DNA from: Pohlia nutans
Taxonomy: Eukaryota; Streptophyta; Bryopsida; Bryales; Mniaceae
Reading direction: 5' to 3'
DNA: 64,000 nt
NCBI GenBank assembly: GCA_022496805.1
Contig: CM040092.1
Location: 13,596,113-13,660,112, forward strand
Below, piece by piece: positions 36,986-48,823 of the stretch; position 1 is the stretch's first letter, and each line of letters opens with the position of its first letter. The notes beneath the pieces were generated by a model. The model was not told the origin of the DNA, did not search any database, and worked only from the letters and a program-made list of their open reading frames with translations. Both the position numbers and the translations under genes were made by a program.

Positions 36986-37050
36986 AACTGATGGCAATTG
37001 TACCCCTTACATTATAGTAATCCTAGTTGATAGAGCTCAATTTGAGTGCA

Positions 37051-37289
37051 TTAACCCCTGAAGGACCAAGGATTCATGGTTTTAAAATGCCAATTTCAAC
37101 TGATCATATTGTGAAAAATATAATTAAGATGAGACCAAATTTTATGTCACCAGAATCAGTGAAGAACATTGTATGTGTTGGTCAAAAAATAAATGAAGTT
37201 GAACATAACAAAGTCTATCTAGAACCTACTCCAAACTGCTAAAACAAACATAAAGTCCAATTTGGGCTTCTTGGTCCTTTAAGGGTTAA
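37051..37289 (-). mobile_element. TTAA-flanked MITE, family C
   Basis: The ends are TTAA-CCCCTGAAGGACCAAG and CTTGGTCCTTTAAGGG-TTAA, so the TIR is about 16 bp. 239 bp; reverse orientation relative to 27627-27855. Confidence 0.9.
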
Positions 37290-37459
37290 TAGTTGATTTC
37301 TTAGCAAAGTGTTACTTTTTTGTGACTTTGAATCACACCAATATAACAAAATGGACATATTTTGTGAAGTAATTGACATAGACATTGAAACACTCAACTC
37401 GCAATCCTTAGTTGATGATATGTAGGAGTACAATATCTAAAGCAACGCAATTTGTCTAG

Positions 37460-37592
37460 CTTGTCTTGCACCAACCTTCACACTCCTTCAGATATCTATT
37501 GGTAACCTCTATCTACAAGACCTCTATTTAAAAGTATACATGTCCGCCTATTGTCTGTGCAATTTATCCCACATAGCATGAATCTATCAATT
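37460..37592. repeat. segmental-duplication anchor 4a
   Basis: Matches 61850-61975 (GTAACCTC..TCTA, GCAATTTAT, CATGAATCTA.CAATTG) immediately before the F-box pseudogene in both regions. Confidence 0.75.
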
Positions 37593-38342
37593 GGGTGTTT
37601 TCACACAGTAGGGTATGCTCATGAACTTGAAATTCAATGACCACATCCGTAACATAGATGTGGTAAAAAGTGAGTTTTCAAAAGTCTTTAATTAGACATG
37701 GATCTCTAATTAGACTTTACTTCTTATATAACTAAAACATTTCAATCCAAGTTCATCTTTGAAACTTTACGATCAATTACAATATCATAGTAAAAAGATT
37801 GTATGCAGTAAAAGTGAGTTTTTTTTACATTTCAATGAAAAAAGGCTAATTTTAGAAATCCAATAACATGTATACATTAAGATACTAGTAGGAAAGGGAT
37901 TTCACGTTTTAAATTTTCCATGTCACATGAATTTACCACTCAAAAATGCCCTTCCCGTAATTAGCCTGCTTTATTTTTTCAAGAATATAAAACAACATTA
38001 TTTATTAAAAACGTGACTTCAAAAACATCATAGCTTAGATACAAGGATATGTGAAAAAAAATTAATCCGAGAAAATAGTGTTGACATCAATCGAAAAACA
38101 CCACATATTTGAAAAACACCACACCGTATTTAACGCAAAATCCTCCAATTCAACCCATTTATTCTAAAATTAGAGGCTGAAAAAAAGGACAAATTCACCC
38201 AACCTAGAAATACATAACTATATTATTTCATGTCCCCATATGTACTACACACCTTTTTCTCTACAAAAACTCAAAGTCCACAAAGTTCAAAACCTGATGC
38301 TTGAGACAACATTTTCCACCACACCTTTTCTTGGAAACGCCC
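37593..38342. mobile_element. 750-bp TIR element with 4-bp AATT duplication
   Basis: The ends are GGGTGTTTTC and GAAACGCCC, flanked by AATT at 37589-37592 and 38343-38346. The paralogous region has the empty site (ctaccAATTgcacaacag near 61960-61975), so the insertion is directly visible. The left end resembles the element at 46771-47520, which is also 750 bp, although their interiors do not match. Confidence 0.75.
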
Positions 38343-38364
38343 AATTGCATGTGCAACAAAGGTA

Positions 38365-39700
38365 TGTTAGACTTTCAAAAAGTCAACAAAGACTCCACAA
38401 ACACCTCGCGCAACATAGTCTAACTTGAGGCGATATGACATAAGCTCACGCCAACTCTTTTTTGCCAAGTCGAATGCTACATGATGCCCCATTGTGTGTG
38501 AAATGACTATCGAGTCCACACATCCAACAACAATCACCATCTCATACATATTGCCTAGTCGGTCCAAACATCCTCTCTGGTATTGGAAGAACTTCACAAT
38601 TTCTGTGCCTTTATCACCTCCTTTGTTGCTAACACAATCTCCCAAATGCCCATATCGATCATGTACTTCATTTCCAATCCCTCTTTAGTGAGCTGCAACC
38701 CTCATCTGGTAAGTGGATCAAATAGTCCCACAAAAGTACTCGACTATCAACAAGCGACTAGAAACTACCATCAATTGGGATTTTTCTTGCAGACGAGATG
38801 GCTAAGGTAAGTCCACGTCAATGTGGCTCCATGCGCCAGTGGCTAGATCACAAGTAAATAGAAGTGGGCACCACGACACTTCAGACAAGTCTATGAAACA
38901 AAGCATAAAAAATGCCATTCAATAAGATGTCGGAGATAGCACGATAGTACAGTTTAGGAATGTCACAAAGTCTCTTCTAGACAGAGGTTGTGAAATCATC
39001 AAGATGGAGTACATCTCTTCCTGGGAGAGCGATTGGTTGCCAAGTCATTCGGACATTGCCATGCAAAGCTATGGTTATGATTCGGGCCACTCTAGTGTTG
39101 TCATGCACATCCATAGTTATGATTTTGTAGGCATTGGTATGTAGCATTGTCCACTAACATGACTACAATGCCACGTTCATATGGGGAACAATTTTTACCA
39201 TTGGGTTCTACAATTTCATGGAAGCTCTTGCACACGGGATTGCACACAATACGTATCAGAGAATCTATCCCATGTCTATCAAAGACTATGTACATGAGCC
39301 GGCTGTCGGCAACCAATGTGTATTTGGTTAGATAATATTCATTATGCAAATGATTCACGTGATGATTCTAATCATAATGATACAAGATGAAAGCATCGAG
39401 CAAGGTGTATGACCGATTCTCCGTCGCATCAATACTTCCTAGTCCGTTTTATGACAGTTATCTGTGATGACTATAGATCGAGGTGAGATGAGAATCGTGG
39501 ATACTAGTGGAAGTGTATTGGCGTGAAAAACATGTAGTGAAGGTTGCAACCCCGCATGTCTCCATGTCTTGCAAACTTATTGAGCCTGGCCAAAGACATA
39601 GATGGGAAGAAACGTAAATACATTTTCCATGACTTCCTCAGGTAAACTCTCCAAACTATTGATAATCTTGACATGATTAAAGACACATTAGTCAACGGCC
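38365..39700 (-). pseudogene. F-box gene relic, copy A
   Basis: Reading the minus strand from 39670, the F-box start is clear: NSLESLPEEVMENVFTFLPI, then YVFGQAQ, a stop at 39579-39577, then VCKTWRHAGLQP and LHVFHANTLPLVS. The pattern LPxEVMExVxxxLP...VCKxWR is the F-box helix set that docks on SKP1 in SCF ubiquitin ligases. Further on, 39358-39101 reads LVADSRLMYIVFDRHG and VCNPVCKSFHEIVEP, like the NPxTxxWxxLPP segment of plant F-box/kelch proteins, in a shifted frame. The C-terminal part (38645-38367) contains HHVAFDLAKKSWRELMSYR. Several stops and at least one frameshift make it a pseudogene. A second copy is at 61975-62670. Confidence 0.75.
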
Positions 39701-40284
39701 TGAAATAAATTAGTTGTTGGACAATCTTGTGAGCCGAATCTCTTTGGGCGATTGCAAGCTACGGTCTACCAAGTGGGGGGTGCAGCTAGTGCAATTAAAA
39801 GCTGTGCAACTCATGCACTAGTGGTGTAGTGTGCACCTCTCAACTTTCAATTAAATAAAAAAATTCATCATTCAAAATAGGGTTTATGCTAGTACTTCCT
39901 CTTCAGCGATTGTTAAGTTTATTTTGAGACTTTGGGCTTTACTCAACAACCTTTTTTGTTTTTTTATCCACAAGGGGTAATTAAAGCCTTTTTTTACATA
40001 ACCTTCATAGCTAGGTTTTATGAAAAATGTATTTCATATCTCACCTCTGAAATTTGGCCATTATTTCATTTCCAAAAAAAATTTCAAAGAAAGATTTAAC
40101 TACACAAATTTTAAAAAAACAAAAACATCATGAAAAAACTAATTAAAAAATAATAAGCGTAATACCCAAAAAAATAAAATATAGTCGCTTTGTATGTACT
40201 TGTGGTATGTTGCTATAAATTTGTAAAGTTCAAATTTGATCCCCTTCTAGCATTTCCCATATTATAGGTGCACTTCACACTCGG
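39701..40284. other. AT-rich spacer
   Basis: No gene recognised. Confidence 0.5.
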
Positions 40285-40500
40285 GGGCTGCATTGTACTA
40301 AACATGTACGAGTATACGTGAGTGTACAAAAGGGGTATTAATTTGAACACTGTCGTATTACGTATACATACAATAAACATATTTAGAACTGAAAATATTC
40401 ACGTATACTTACATTAATATATTTAAAACAAAATATTTTTGTATACAAAGGTATTTAGACATATAACCTCTCGTATACAAGGGGTTTTTTAGAAGGGGTC
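40285..40500. repeat. dispersed repeat R3, copy 1
   Basis: About 215 bp matching 62160-62380: GGGGGCTGCA.TGTACTAAAC, GAACACTGTCGTAT, CATACAATAAACA and ATATAACCTCTCGTA. In the second location the repeat interrupts the F-box pseudogene, so it behaves as an insertion sequence. No clear TIR. Confidence 0.85.
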
Positions 40501-40564
40501 ATGAACGAATGTGATTCTCAAACATAATGTAGAGTGCACCCCAGGGACTTCACATGCACTTTTG

Positions 40565-41695
40565 ATAAAACACGTAGTTTGCTATTTACGCACTTCGCCA
40601 TATAATAATGCACTTAGCCCCCGGGAGCATTAAAAAACTTGTCTAAAAAATTCTCTTAAAAACTACAATTTTTTCCTTTCTACAATCCCTTACATTGTAA
40701 ACAAACAATTCTTTTATTTATTATTTATTCTTATCTTTATCTTTTCTTTTAGCTTGTTTTCTTTCTTGTTATCTTTCTTGTCTTCCTTCTTGTCTTTCTT
40801 TTTGTCTTTTTATTTTTTATTTTGTTTTTTCTTCATTCTTTTCTTTCCATTTTTGGCTCCTTTATGCAGCCACAAATCCCACAATTGTACTAAGGCTTAT
40901 TTTTATTTTTATTTATTTGTTTAAATTTTTTTTCCCTTCTCCTTCTTCTACTTTGTCAAGGTTCAGTTTGCTATTTGTGGCGTTGACCCTAAAAAAATTT
41001 ATAAAAAAATCTGTTTTTTAATTTCTTTTTCTTTATTAGGATTTAGTTTGCCATTTGTGACCCAGAACCCTACCAAATATAGAAAGTAAAGATCAGGGAA
41101 GGTATAGCTGCTGGCTGAACCCTAAACGGCGGTGCAAAGGAAAAATAAAAATAAAAATAAAAATATTATTTTTTTCTTTTTTCGGCCATGGGGTGTGTAG
41201 CCGTGCACCTTATGTCACTCTCCCTCTCCCTCCCTTCTCTTCTATATATATGAAGAGAAAGGGGTTGGAGAGAGAGAGGGACATAGGGTGCGCGGCTGCG
41301 CATCCCACAGCTGAAAAAAGAAAAAAGAAAAGAAAAGAAATATTATATTATAAATTTCTAAAAAAAAAATGGCAAGCTGAACCAAGAAGAAGAAGAAGAA
41401 GAAGAAGAAGAGCCAAAAATGGAAAAAAGAAGAATGAAGAAAAAATAAAAGAAAAAAACAAGACAAGAAGGAAGACATAAAAAAAGACAAGAGCAAGACA
41501 AGATAGAAGACAAGAAAGAAAACAAGATAAAAGAAAAGATAAAGATAAGGATCAAAAAAGAATTGTTTTTTTAGAAAGACAAAAATCATTGTTTTCTAAA
41601 GAAATTTTTAGACAATTGTTTTTAAGCCAAATTTGCTCATGAAATGAGCGCACTTGACCAAGTGCATAAATAGAAAATTGTGTGTTTAAATCGAG
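40565..41695. mobile_element. 1.1-kb foldback element, copy 1
   Basis: The two halves are inverted copies. The outer ends are TTTGCTATTTACGCACTTCG and CAAGTGCATAAATAGAAAAT; the next arms are C/T-rich (TTGTTATCTTTCTTGTC) on the left and the complementary A/G-rich tract on the right; the centre is GTGCACC-TTATGTCACTCTCC against GGACATAGGGTGCGC. A GAA run lies at 41384-41411. Its long open frames are low-complexity K/R/E or F/L strings and not proteins. It could yield a very stable hairpin RNA. Confidence 0.8.
41384..41411. repeat. (AAG)n microsatellite
   Basis: About nine AAG units in the right arm of the foldback element. Confidence 0.95.
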
Positions 41696-41699
41696 TCGC

Positions 41700-42249
41700 A
41701 CGAAACCAATAAGAACCCCTTTCACTAAAAATTCTAAGACTCCACTATTAATCTGAACCTCAGGAGCCCTCAATCGAATAGTTCCAATGCAAGGCGATTT
41801 CTTTGCAAAGTAATATTATCTCATTATACTGCAATCCATGAACTCATGTGTTGTCTGACCTACTTTGGGATTTTAGGTGAGTGTTTATTTAGAGACTCTC
41901 CCACTTACAGACCCTCCAGACATTCTGTTCATTGACACCATGTTTCTAAAAATCATAACTGTATACAGTACTTCAAGGCATGAGCTCTTTCCTATCTTCA
42001 ATGACAAGAAGTAGGTGCAATAAAATAAAATGAGACTGATTTTAGTCATTTTGAGGATTTGGTTTGTACAACATGTGCAAGCTTCTTTTAATGTGCTTTA
42101 TTGGTTACACTTCGTGTGAGATGGTCTTCTAAGAATGACTATGTATGTACAAGATCTTGAGATTACAAATGGATGTCTATATATAATTATTCTTGTATAC
42201 AAAAACATCCAACAAGATTACAATATTAACAATTTGCGAACCTTCACTT

Positions 42250-42280
<31 letters not shown>

Positions 42281-42450
42281 ATATATATATGTATATGTAT
42301 ATGTATATATGTTAATATTCTTCTAAAGAAGAGTCCATTGATGACTCATGTGAGAATTGTGGAAAGGAAAACACTGTGCCTACTAGTGTAAGTCTAGAGT
42401 TGAGGCATATAGTACAGTACAAGGTGGGGGTGGTAGTACACACATGCAGT
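41700..42450. other. AT-rich spacer with TATG/TA repeats
   Basis: No gene recognised. A (TATATG)n/(TA)n microsatellite spans 42254-42310. Confidence 0.6.
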
Positions 42451-42609
42451 GATGCAGTTGCTCTTTTAAAGAATCTTCACCAACAAGGAATCACTATAGA
42501 CTCATACATTTAACGAAGTTTGGAAACAATGCTTGAACGAGAGCGACCTTACAGCAGCCAAGCAGGTTCATGACTGTATCATCAAGAGTGGAATGCACCA
42601 AAATACATA

Positions 42610-42724
42610 CTTCCTCTGTCCCATTAAAAGACCATGAAAACTCAGTACTTTGCTGCATAGTAGTTTTCATGGTAATTTGCAGAGTAGTTTTCATGGTCTT
42701 TTAATGGGATAGAGGGAGAGGGAG
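42610..42724. mobile_element. Stowaway-like MITE inserted in the PPR pseudogene
   Basis: The left CTTCCTCTGTCCCATTAAAA pairs with the right TTTTAATGGGATAGAGGGAG..GGAG; the arms extend through GACCATGAAAACT. Flanked by TA on both sides (42608-42609, 42725-42726). Removing it with one TA restores the PPR reading HQNTYVVNN. 115 bp. Ends and TA target fit the Tc1/mariner-type Stowaway group. Confidence 0.92.
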
Positions 42725-42816
42725 TATGTTGTGAACAACCTACTGAGTGTGTATCAGATGTGGGAGATACGCAGAGTGTTTGATAAACTTGTGCAGAAGA
42801 GTGTTATTAGTTGGAG

Positions 42817-43000
42817 CACTACAAGGAGAAGGCGTCGCTTTTCACTTGGTAGGTGAGTCAAACAGCGTCACTTCGCACTCACTGTCCGGGCACTCAAGAC
42901 TTGATGAGTGCCATTCGTCACATAGGACAAGTGTGTACAGTGAACTCTACGTGAACTCTAACACTGTTTTGAGTGAGAAGCAACGCTTTTGCTAGTAGTG
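42817..43000. mobile_element. CACTA-type MITE (M1) inserted in the PPR pseudogene
   Basis: The left end CACTACAAGGAGAAGGCGTC is inverted relative to the right end CAACGCTTTTGCTAGTAGTG. Flanked by a 3-bp GAG duplication (42814-42816, 43001-43003), as expected for the CACTA (En/Spm) superfamily. 184 bp, one of four copies in this window. Confidence 0.92.
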
Positions 43001-43322
43001 GAGTGCTCATCATGGTTGAAAATTGACACAGGGATGTAATCTCATGGACTGGGATGATTGATATGTATGTCAAAAATGTGGAAGCATCCGGACTCTTTCT
43101 CCGAAGAAAATGGGATGGCTTCAAACCAGATGCTTTCACTTATGTGAGCATCCTGAATGCAGGGGCTTTGGAGTGGGTGGACGTTCATAGGAGGCCTTGA
43201 GTCAGATTTGCTTGTGGGCAGTGTGCTCGTTCACATGTATGCAAAGAGTGGCAGAATTGGCGATGCTCAACCAGCTTTTGACAAAATGAAGGCACATGGA
43301 ACACCATGATTGGTGGTTTTTG

Positions 43323-44676
43323 GAGAAACATACCCTACGATAGGGGTGCAAATGTGCTAAAAGGACCCTTTTGACTCAATTGACGCAAAGTACTGACTCC
43401 TTATGTTATAGTTGCTGCCAAAATGTGGCACAATATTATTGACCTAAACCAGCTTCAGAATTACTTTCACACGTGTATTCAAAATTGGTTTAGAGACTGT
43501 TTTTTGAAAAATAAAAATATGAGCAAACGTTGAGTATGTCTCCAAAAACCACGTGGTGCCCTCTTATACATTGTAGTGACCAGCTTTCATTTGGGGTACA
43601 TACTCTAATATCCAAATTAAAGAGTCCAAAAGCACGTTCAAAGCTTGATACCCTAAATTAAAATCTGTAAACATTTATCATCATGGAATATCAACACATG
43701 GTTCCCTTCTACTTCATAACACAAAGCTCTAGTCCAAGTTTTGTATAAATTTATCAACATTTGAGTTGCCAAAGCTTGTCGAAAACAAAAAGCATTTGTC
43801 AATATTCCATTCCCAAGTCTTTTTGGACCCCCTAAACATGGCAGTTAGAGCGCAAATTTTTGCTATAGGAAGTTTACGATTCACTGAAACACTCGAAGAA
43901 GTTTCAAGCCATTTGAATTAGCAAGTTGAATACAATTATTTTTAATATTGTCTTAGAATGAAAAAACTGCATTGTCAAAGTGTAAAGTGGGTGCCAACTA
44001 TTAACCGGGTATTTAACGGAGTGTAGGAGGGGCGGCAAAACTCTCCCTATACGTAGAATTGTCCTTATGCGTAAAATTGTGTTAGTGGGTAAAATTGTGT
44101 TGCAGTCTAATTTTTAACAGTTGCAGGCTGACAATGCAGACAATGCAAAGTGGATGAATGTAGTTTGGATGAACATGGCAATTAGGGTGATAGTTGGTAA
44201 GTAGCGGATAGGGTTGGTGGCGACTAGGGTTTGGAGAGAGGTTAACCCCTAAGCGTGCCAAATGTTGTTTTTCGTAACATTGGATGATTGAAACTTCGAA
44301 GAGCCGTTTCTCCTTCATTTAGTGTCGGAATTCAATGATAATTGTTGGGTTGGATTCTAAATCAAGTCTATTTTCTATATTATAAATCTTGCTTTAATCC
44401 AAGGTGTTGTGAAGAACATATCAAGAGGCATTTTGAACATATTTGGAGATCATAATTTAGAACGTCATGTAAGTTCTTTTACATATTTCTTGGGCGTTGT
44501 TATTGTGAACATACAACTCATTCATGTATTCTTTTTGTATACAAAACCCTTGTTGATCATAGAGGTAACTGGATGGAGTATGCTCTTTAATCTTGTTTAT
44601 AAATGATTTGGAGAATGACTGATGTATTGCAATGTAATCTGTTTTTCAACCGGTGAACTAAAGGCTAGAGGAGATT
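43323..44676. other. intergenic stretch
   Basis: No gene recognised. TTAA-CCCCTAAGCGTGCC at 44242 looks like the start of a TTAA element but has no recognised partner. Confidence 0.55.
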
Positions 44677-44846
44677 CACTACTAGCAAAGTTGTCGCTTC
44701 TCATTCAGAACAGTGTTAAATTTCAGTGTACACACTTGTCCTACGTGACGGATTGCACTCACCAAGTCTTGAACGCCTGAACAGTGACTGCAAAGTGGTG
44801 CCATTTGACTCACCTACTGAGTGAAAAGCGACGCCTTCTTGTAGTG
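44677..44846. mobile_element. CACTA-type MITE (M1), second copy
   Basis: The left CACTACTAGCAAAG.TGTCGCTTCTCA is inverted relative to the right AAAAGCGACGCCTTCTTGTAGTG. Flanked by ATT on both sides (44674-44676, 44847-44849). 170 bp. Confidence 0.92.
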
Positions 44847-44906
44847 ATTCAACTCGGAGGCTTGTCAAATAACCAATTGTCAGGAAGTTGGTCTGTGAGC
44901 CTTCTA

Positions 44907-45005
44907 TCATGTTGGCATCAACAATGTGGCTCCAGGATTTATCTGAGGAAGTCATGGAGACTATGTTTGTGCTCCTTTCCACCAATGATTTTAGCAGGGT
45001 TGCAT
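44907..45005 (+). pseudogene. possible F-box fragment
   Basis: The frame reads ASTMWLQDLSEEVMETMFVL then LSTNDFSRVASL, similar in wording to the F-box start at 39660 (SLPEEVMENVFTFLP). The expected VCKxW half is missing and no further domain follows, so this is at most a fragment. Confidence 0.4.
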
Positions 45006-45119
45006 CACTAGTAGCAGACCTGTCCTTTTTCATTCCCCACTTCGTAGCAACAGTGAACAGTGGTGGAATATTATGCTTATATTTATGTTTTTTTGTGACC
45101 AAAACCACTCACCAGCATT

Positions 45120-45990
45120 GACACAACCCATGTGCCTGGCGCGGTTTCATTCCCTCGGGGAGGTCACTTCCAAATATTACGTAACAACGTGCGAACAAGT
45201 GATTTTCAACCCCTATATACTTTTTTAAAAAGTTTGATTTGGCTCCAAATTTTTTAGTGTGGTCACATAATCATTGTATCTTTGATTTTAGAAAAATCTT
45301 ACTTCAATTGAATTCAAAACCAATTCTAAAAACACAATTGAAACTAGCTCTAAAATACAAAAAATAGTTGCATAGTGTATTTATTTACTTCAAAAATTTG
45401 TAAGAAATTAATTTGAACAAAGAAAATTCCCAAAATTTCACAATATAAACTTTCAACATAAAGAAACATCCTATAAAATTTTCAAGTTTTTTTATTGATT
45501 TTTTATAATGTAATATAGGGGGTCAAAGATTTGTTCGCACGTGATACACATAAAACACATTGAGTGAATTCCCCGGGTTCATTCCTTTTTCATTTATAGA
45601 AGGTGAAAAACGACACATTTCCTACTAGTGCATGTGTTTGTAAGACATGAAATTTCGGGGTGTCATAACCAAAATTGGCAGTTCTTCACGCCAGTACACT
45701 TCCACAAGTATCCTGGGATTGCATCTTGGGTCGTTGGTTGGGTTTTGTAAGTATCCTTGGATTGCATCTCGGGTCATTGGTTGGATTTTGTGGCTCGACC
45801 AGTATCCTTGGATTACATGTGTTCTCATAGATGTATTAGAACACATGTAATTGTATCATTTTTATAAATTGAAATGTATAAAATCATTGTTTCTCTGCTT
45901 GGTTTGTAGCGGTGTTTTTTATCCCTTTGCAATGGAATAAATCGCACCATTTGTCTAAAAATAAAAATAAAAATAAAAATAAATAATAAA
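45120..45990. other. intergenic stretch with short tandem repeat
   Basis: 45710-45815 holds three related units (GTATCCTTGGATT(A/G)CAT, then GGGTC.TTGGTTGG.TTT). No gene recognised. Confidence 0.55.
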
Positions 45991-45999
45991 TAAATAAAA

Positions 46000-47720
46000 A
46001 GGTACAAAATCATTAATTTTTAGTTTTTTTATTTATTAGGATTTAGTACCTGATTCTTTTTAAATTTTAAATTTTAAATTTCTTTAAATTTTCTTTTATT
46101 TCCTTCTTTGTTAGAGTTTAGCTTGCCATTCGTGGCGCTAAACCCTAGAAAAAATATTTAAAAAATAAAAAAATAAAAGAAATCAAGGTGGGTACAGCCG
46201 CCGGCTATACTCTAAACGACGGCAGAAAAAAAACACTTTTTTATTTTTTATTTTTTATTTATTTTTATCTTTTATCTTTTTTTGGCCGTTGGGTGCGTGG
46301 CCGCGCACCTTATGTCACTCTTCCTCTCTCTCCCCTTTCCTCATATATGAAAGAAGAAACAAAAGAAGAAGAGAAAACAAAGAAGTAGGAAAAGAAAAAC
46401 ATTCAGCGTAGATACAGCCGCCTACCGTACTCTAAACAATAGGGAAAAAAAATAAAATTATATATATATTCATTGTGTTTTAGGTTCCAGCGACTGTATC
46501 CACCTTGATTTTTTATTTTTGGTTTTTGATTTTTAATTTTTTTAAGGTTTAGTGCCACAAATGGCAAGCTAAACCATAACTAAGAAGAAGAAGAAAGAAG
46601 AAAGAGGAAAAAAAATATTAAAATAAAAAAAACTTTGGCACAAGTGTGGGATCTGCGGCTGTACAAGAAGAGCCAAAAATGGAAAGAAAAGAATGAAGAA
46701 ACAATAGAAGAAGAAAAAAAGACAGGAAGAAAGACAAGAAAGAAGAGAAGAGGAAGACAAGAAAGAAGATGGGTGTTTTCATGGTAGGGCGTCCAAAATG
46801 TGTAGTGCATGTGACATTGCATAACAAGCGAAATGTGGCGGTAGAATTTTTCTCTCGGTCATTGAAATTATTTTTTTCGCAGAAAGTTAACCACAATGAA
46901 AAGGTATTCTAAGATTGTATGTATATTAATAATTTAAAAAATAATATAAAATAGTAAATTTGAACCAAAATGTAATACATTGCATTTGGTGACGTAGTAT
47001 AAATACTTTATTGCCTTAATTGATACGTTTCATTGAATATATAGTGATGGCAATAATTTTCTTCAATTCCTATAACATAAAGGTATCGTATTCAAAATTG
47101 ATTCCAAAAGATTATGTGAGCAAAGTGCATATTAGAGGTTTATGGCAACAATTTTTGTTCCTTTACATTAAACGTCCCTTACACTAGCAAATTCCCAAAA
47201 AAATTCTTGCAAGCTTGGTTGGCTAATTAAAACAAAGCTTGTGGTGTGGTTGGAATATGCATTTGAAGTGGTGTGCAAGCGGATTAAATGACATCAACAT
47301 GAATATTCCAAAAGATTTCGAGAAAATTCCCAAAAAATTTCAAAATAATATAAAATATTTTGAAAATATTCCAAAAGAATCCAAAATATTTCATTTTTAC
47401 TATATTAAAATGTTTTTGGTATTTTCCCTATTTATTATATCACGTCATTAATGCAAATGCTTTACAACATTAGAAACTTTTTTTTGTTGAGAACTATGAC
47501 ACCCTAGCATGAAAACACACAGACAAGAAAAAAAACAAGATAAAAGAAAAGATAAAAGAAAATAAAATGATAAAGATAAAAACAAATTAAAAGAATTGTT
47601 TGTTTACAATGCAAGTGATTGTAGAGAGACAAAATTTGTTGTTTTTTAGAAAACTTTTTAGCCAATTTTTTTCAACCAAATTTGTTTATGAAATGAGCTC
47701 ACTTGGCCAAGTGCATAAAT
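46000..47720. mobile_element. foldback element, copy 2 (interrupted)
   Basis: Similar to 40565-41695: the centre GGCCGCGCACCTTATGTCAC, the TTAGCTTGCCATTCGTGGCG block, A/G-rich arm, and right end CTTGGCCAAGTGCATAAATA. The left arm is shortened and the right arm is split by the 750-bp insertion at 46771-47520. Open frames inside are low complexity. Confidence 0.7.
46771..47520. mobile_element. 750-bp TIR element inserted in foldback copy 2
   Basis: The left end is GGGTGTTTTCATGGTAGGGC and the right end GCATGAAAACACAC preceded by GACACCCTA. The flanks AGAT and AGAC suggest a 4-bp duplication with one change. The same length and similar outer 10 bp as the element at 37593-38342, but the interior differs and no transposase was recognised. 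Confidence 0.65.
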
Positions 47721-48098
47721 AGCAAATTGAGTATTATCAATGGAAAATAGACATGCATATATAAGAATTTTACCATGAATTTTTTATTTGTTCACTACCT
47801 TAGAACTCACTTTTATGTTTCAAATTTGAAATCCAAAATGTCTTCAATTTTGAAGTCCTTTTAGATGTAGCCCCTCTTTATAATATTTTAGAGGATCGTG
47901 AAAATTATAAAAAATATTTACATACCACATTTCATGTTGACAATTGATTATTAGAACATCATAAATTAATATAGTCAATTACAAACACTTTCTATTAAGT
48001 ATCTTAATAGAAAGTGTTTGTAAAAAGTATCCTTTTTAATTCCTAAATTAAAATCTCACATTGTGACATAGTCTTGAATGTGGGCTACATGAATCACG

Positions 48099-48706
48099 TT
48101 AACCCCTAACTGCTCAACCATGCATATTTTGCATGATGTACAGAAGCAAACTTCGTTTTCTCATCCGTCATGCACTTTTTGTAGTGTGAAATTTTTGTTG
48201 AATTTTGTATGGAAAGTTAGCTTTATGCACATGTGATCCAATTAGAAAGTTGATGATTAATGAAACTTTTATGCCGCATTTCATGTTGCAGTGTTTCACC
48301 AAAAATTTCAAAGATTTTAGTCTAAAAGTGCTCTTGAAAAAGTCAATGCATAAAATTAAGCAACTAAAAAATCTCCAAAAATCACTACACTTAGAGTATT
48401 GCATTTCAATCCATCACAACAAATTTCATCCACAAATTGTCAATACCTTATTCGTAATCAAATTACAAAATAATTTTGAATTTTAACTTTCAAATTTTAT
48501 AGAAAAATATTGGTGATAGCAATCGCAGATCTAACCGTATGATAGGATCTAAAATTCACAATGTACAACTTTTATTGACAAATCAAATTCAAAATATCCC
48601 TCTTACATTGTAAAACATAAATCTTACACATTGTGTTTGATCTTACAATAATGCATCTTTGTAAAACTGTCCAATTTGGACAGTGGTGAGGACGTTTAGG
48701 GGTTAA
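48099..48706 (-). mobile_element. TTAA-flanked MITE, family A
   Basis: The ends are TTAA-CCCCTAACTGC and GAGGACGTTTAGGGG-TTAA. Hairpin ATGCA-TATTT-TGCAT. The body is reverse-oriented family A with a small local duplication (CTTACA.TTGT near 48600-48640). 608 bp. Confidence 0.88.
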
Positions 48707-48823
48707 CAACTTTAATCAATTAATAGCAATTGTTTAATGTACTTTCATATTGTATTCTACTTGAAGCAAGTGAATCTATATTAAAATCATGCTTTCACAA
48801 TAAGATTTGTAATGTAACCTATG

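Larger units (their letters stand above)
42451..43322 (+). pseudogene. pentatricopeptide-repeat (PPR, PLS-type) pseudogene
   Basis: Fragments read, in order: DAVALLKNLHQQGITIDSY, a frame change, WKQCLNESDLTAAKQVHDC with IIKSGMHQNTY, then VVNNLLSVY and RRVFDKLVQKSVISW, then RDVISWTGMIDMYVK, KPDAFTYVSILNAGALEWV, SDLLVGSVLVHMYAKSGR and AFDKMKAH..WNTMIGGF. These are degenerate 31-36-residue PPR repeats (AKQVH, NNLLSVY, VFDKM, SWxxMI) of the PLS class, which in mosses serve organellar RNA editing. The gene is dead: two miniature transposons (42610-42724, 42817-43000), in-frame stops and small deletions break it, and no start or DYW tail remains. Functional parents presumably lie elsewhere in the genome. 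Confidence 0.88.

Noticed and set aside
41193..41589. Lys/Arg/Glu-rich and Phe/Leu-rich open frames on both strands
   Set aside because: They are translations of the A/G-rich arm of the foldback element.
46569..46896. Phe/Leu/Ser-rich minus-strand open frames
   Set aside because: Same low-complexity arm in foldback copy 2.
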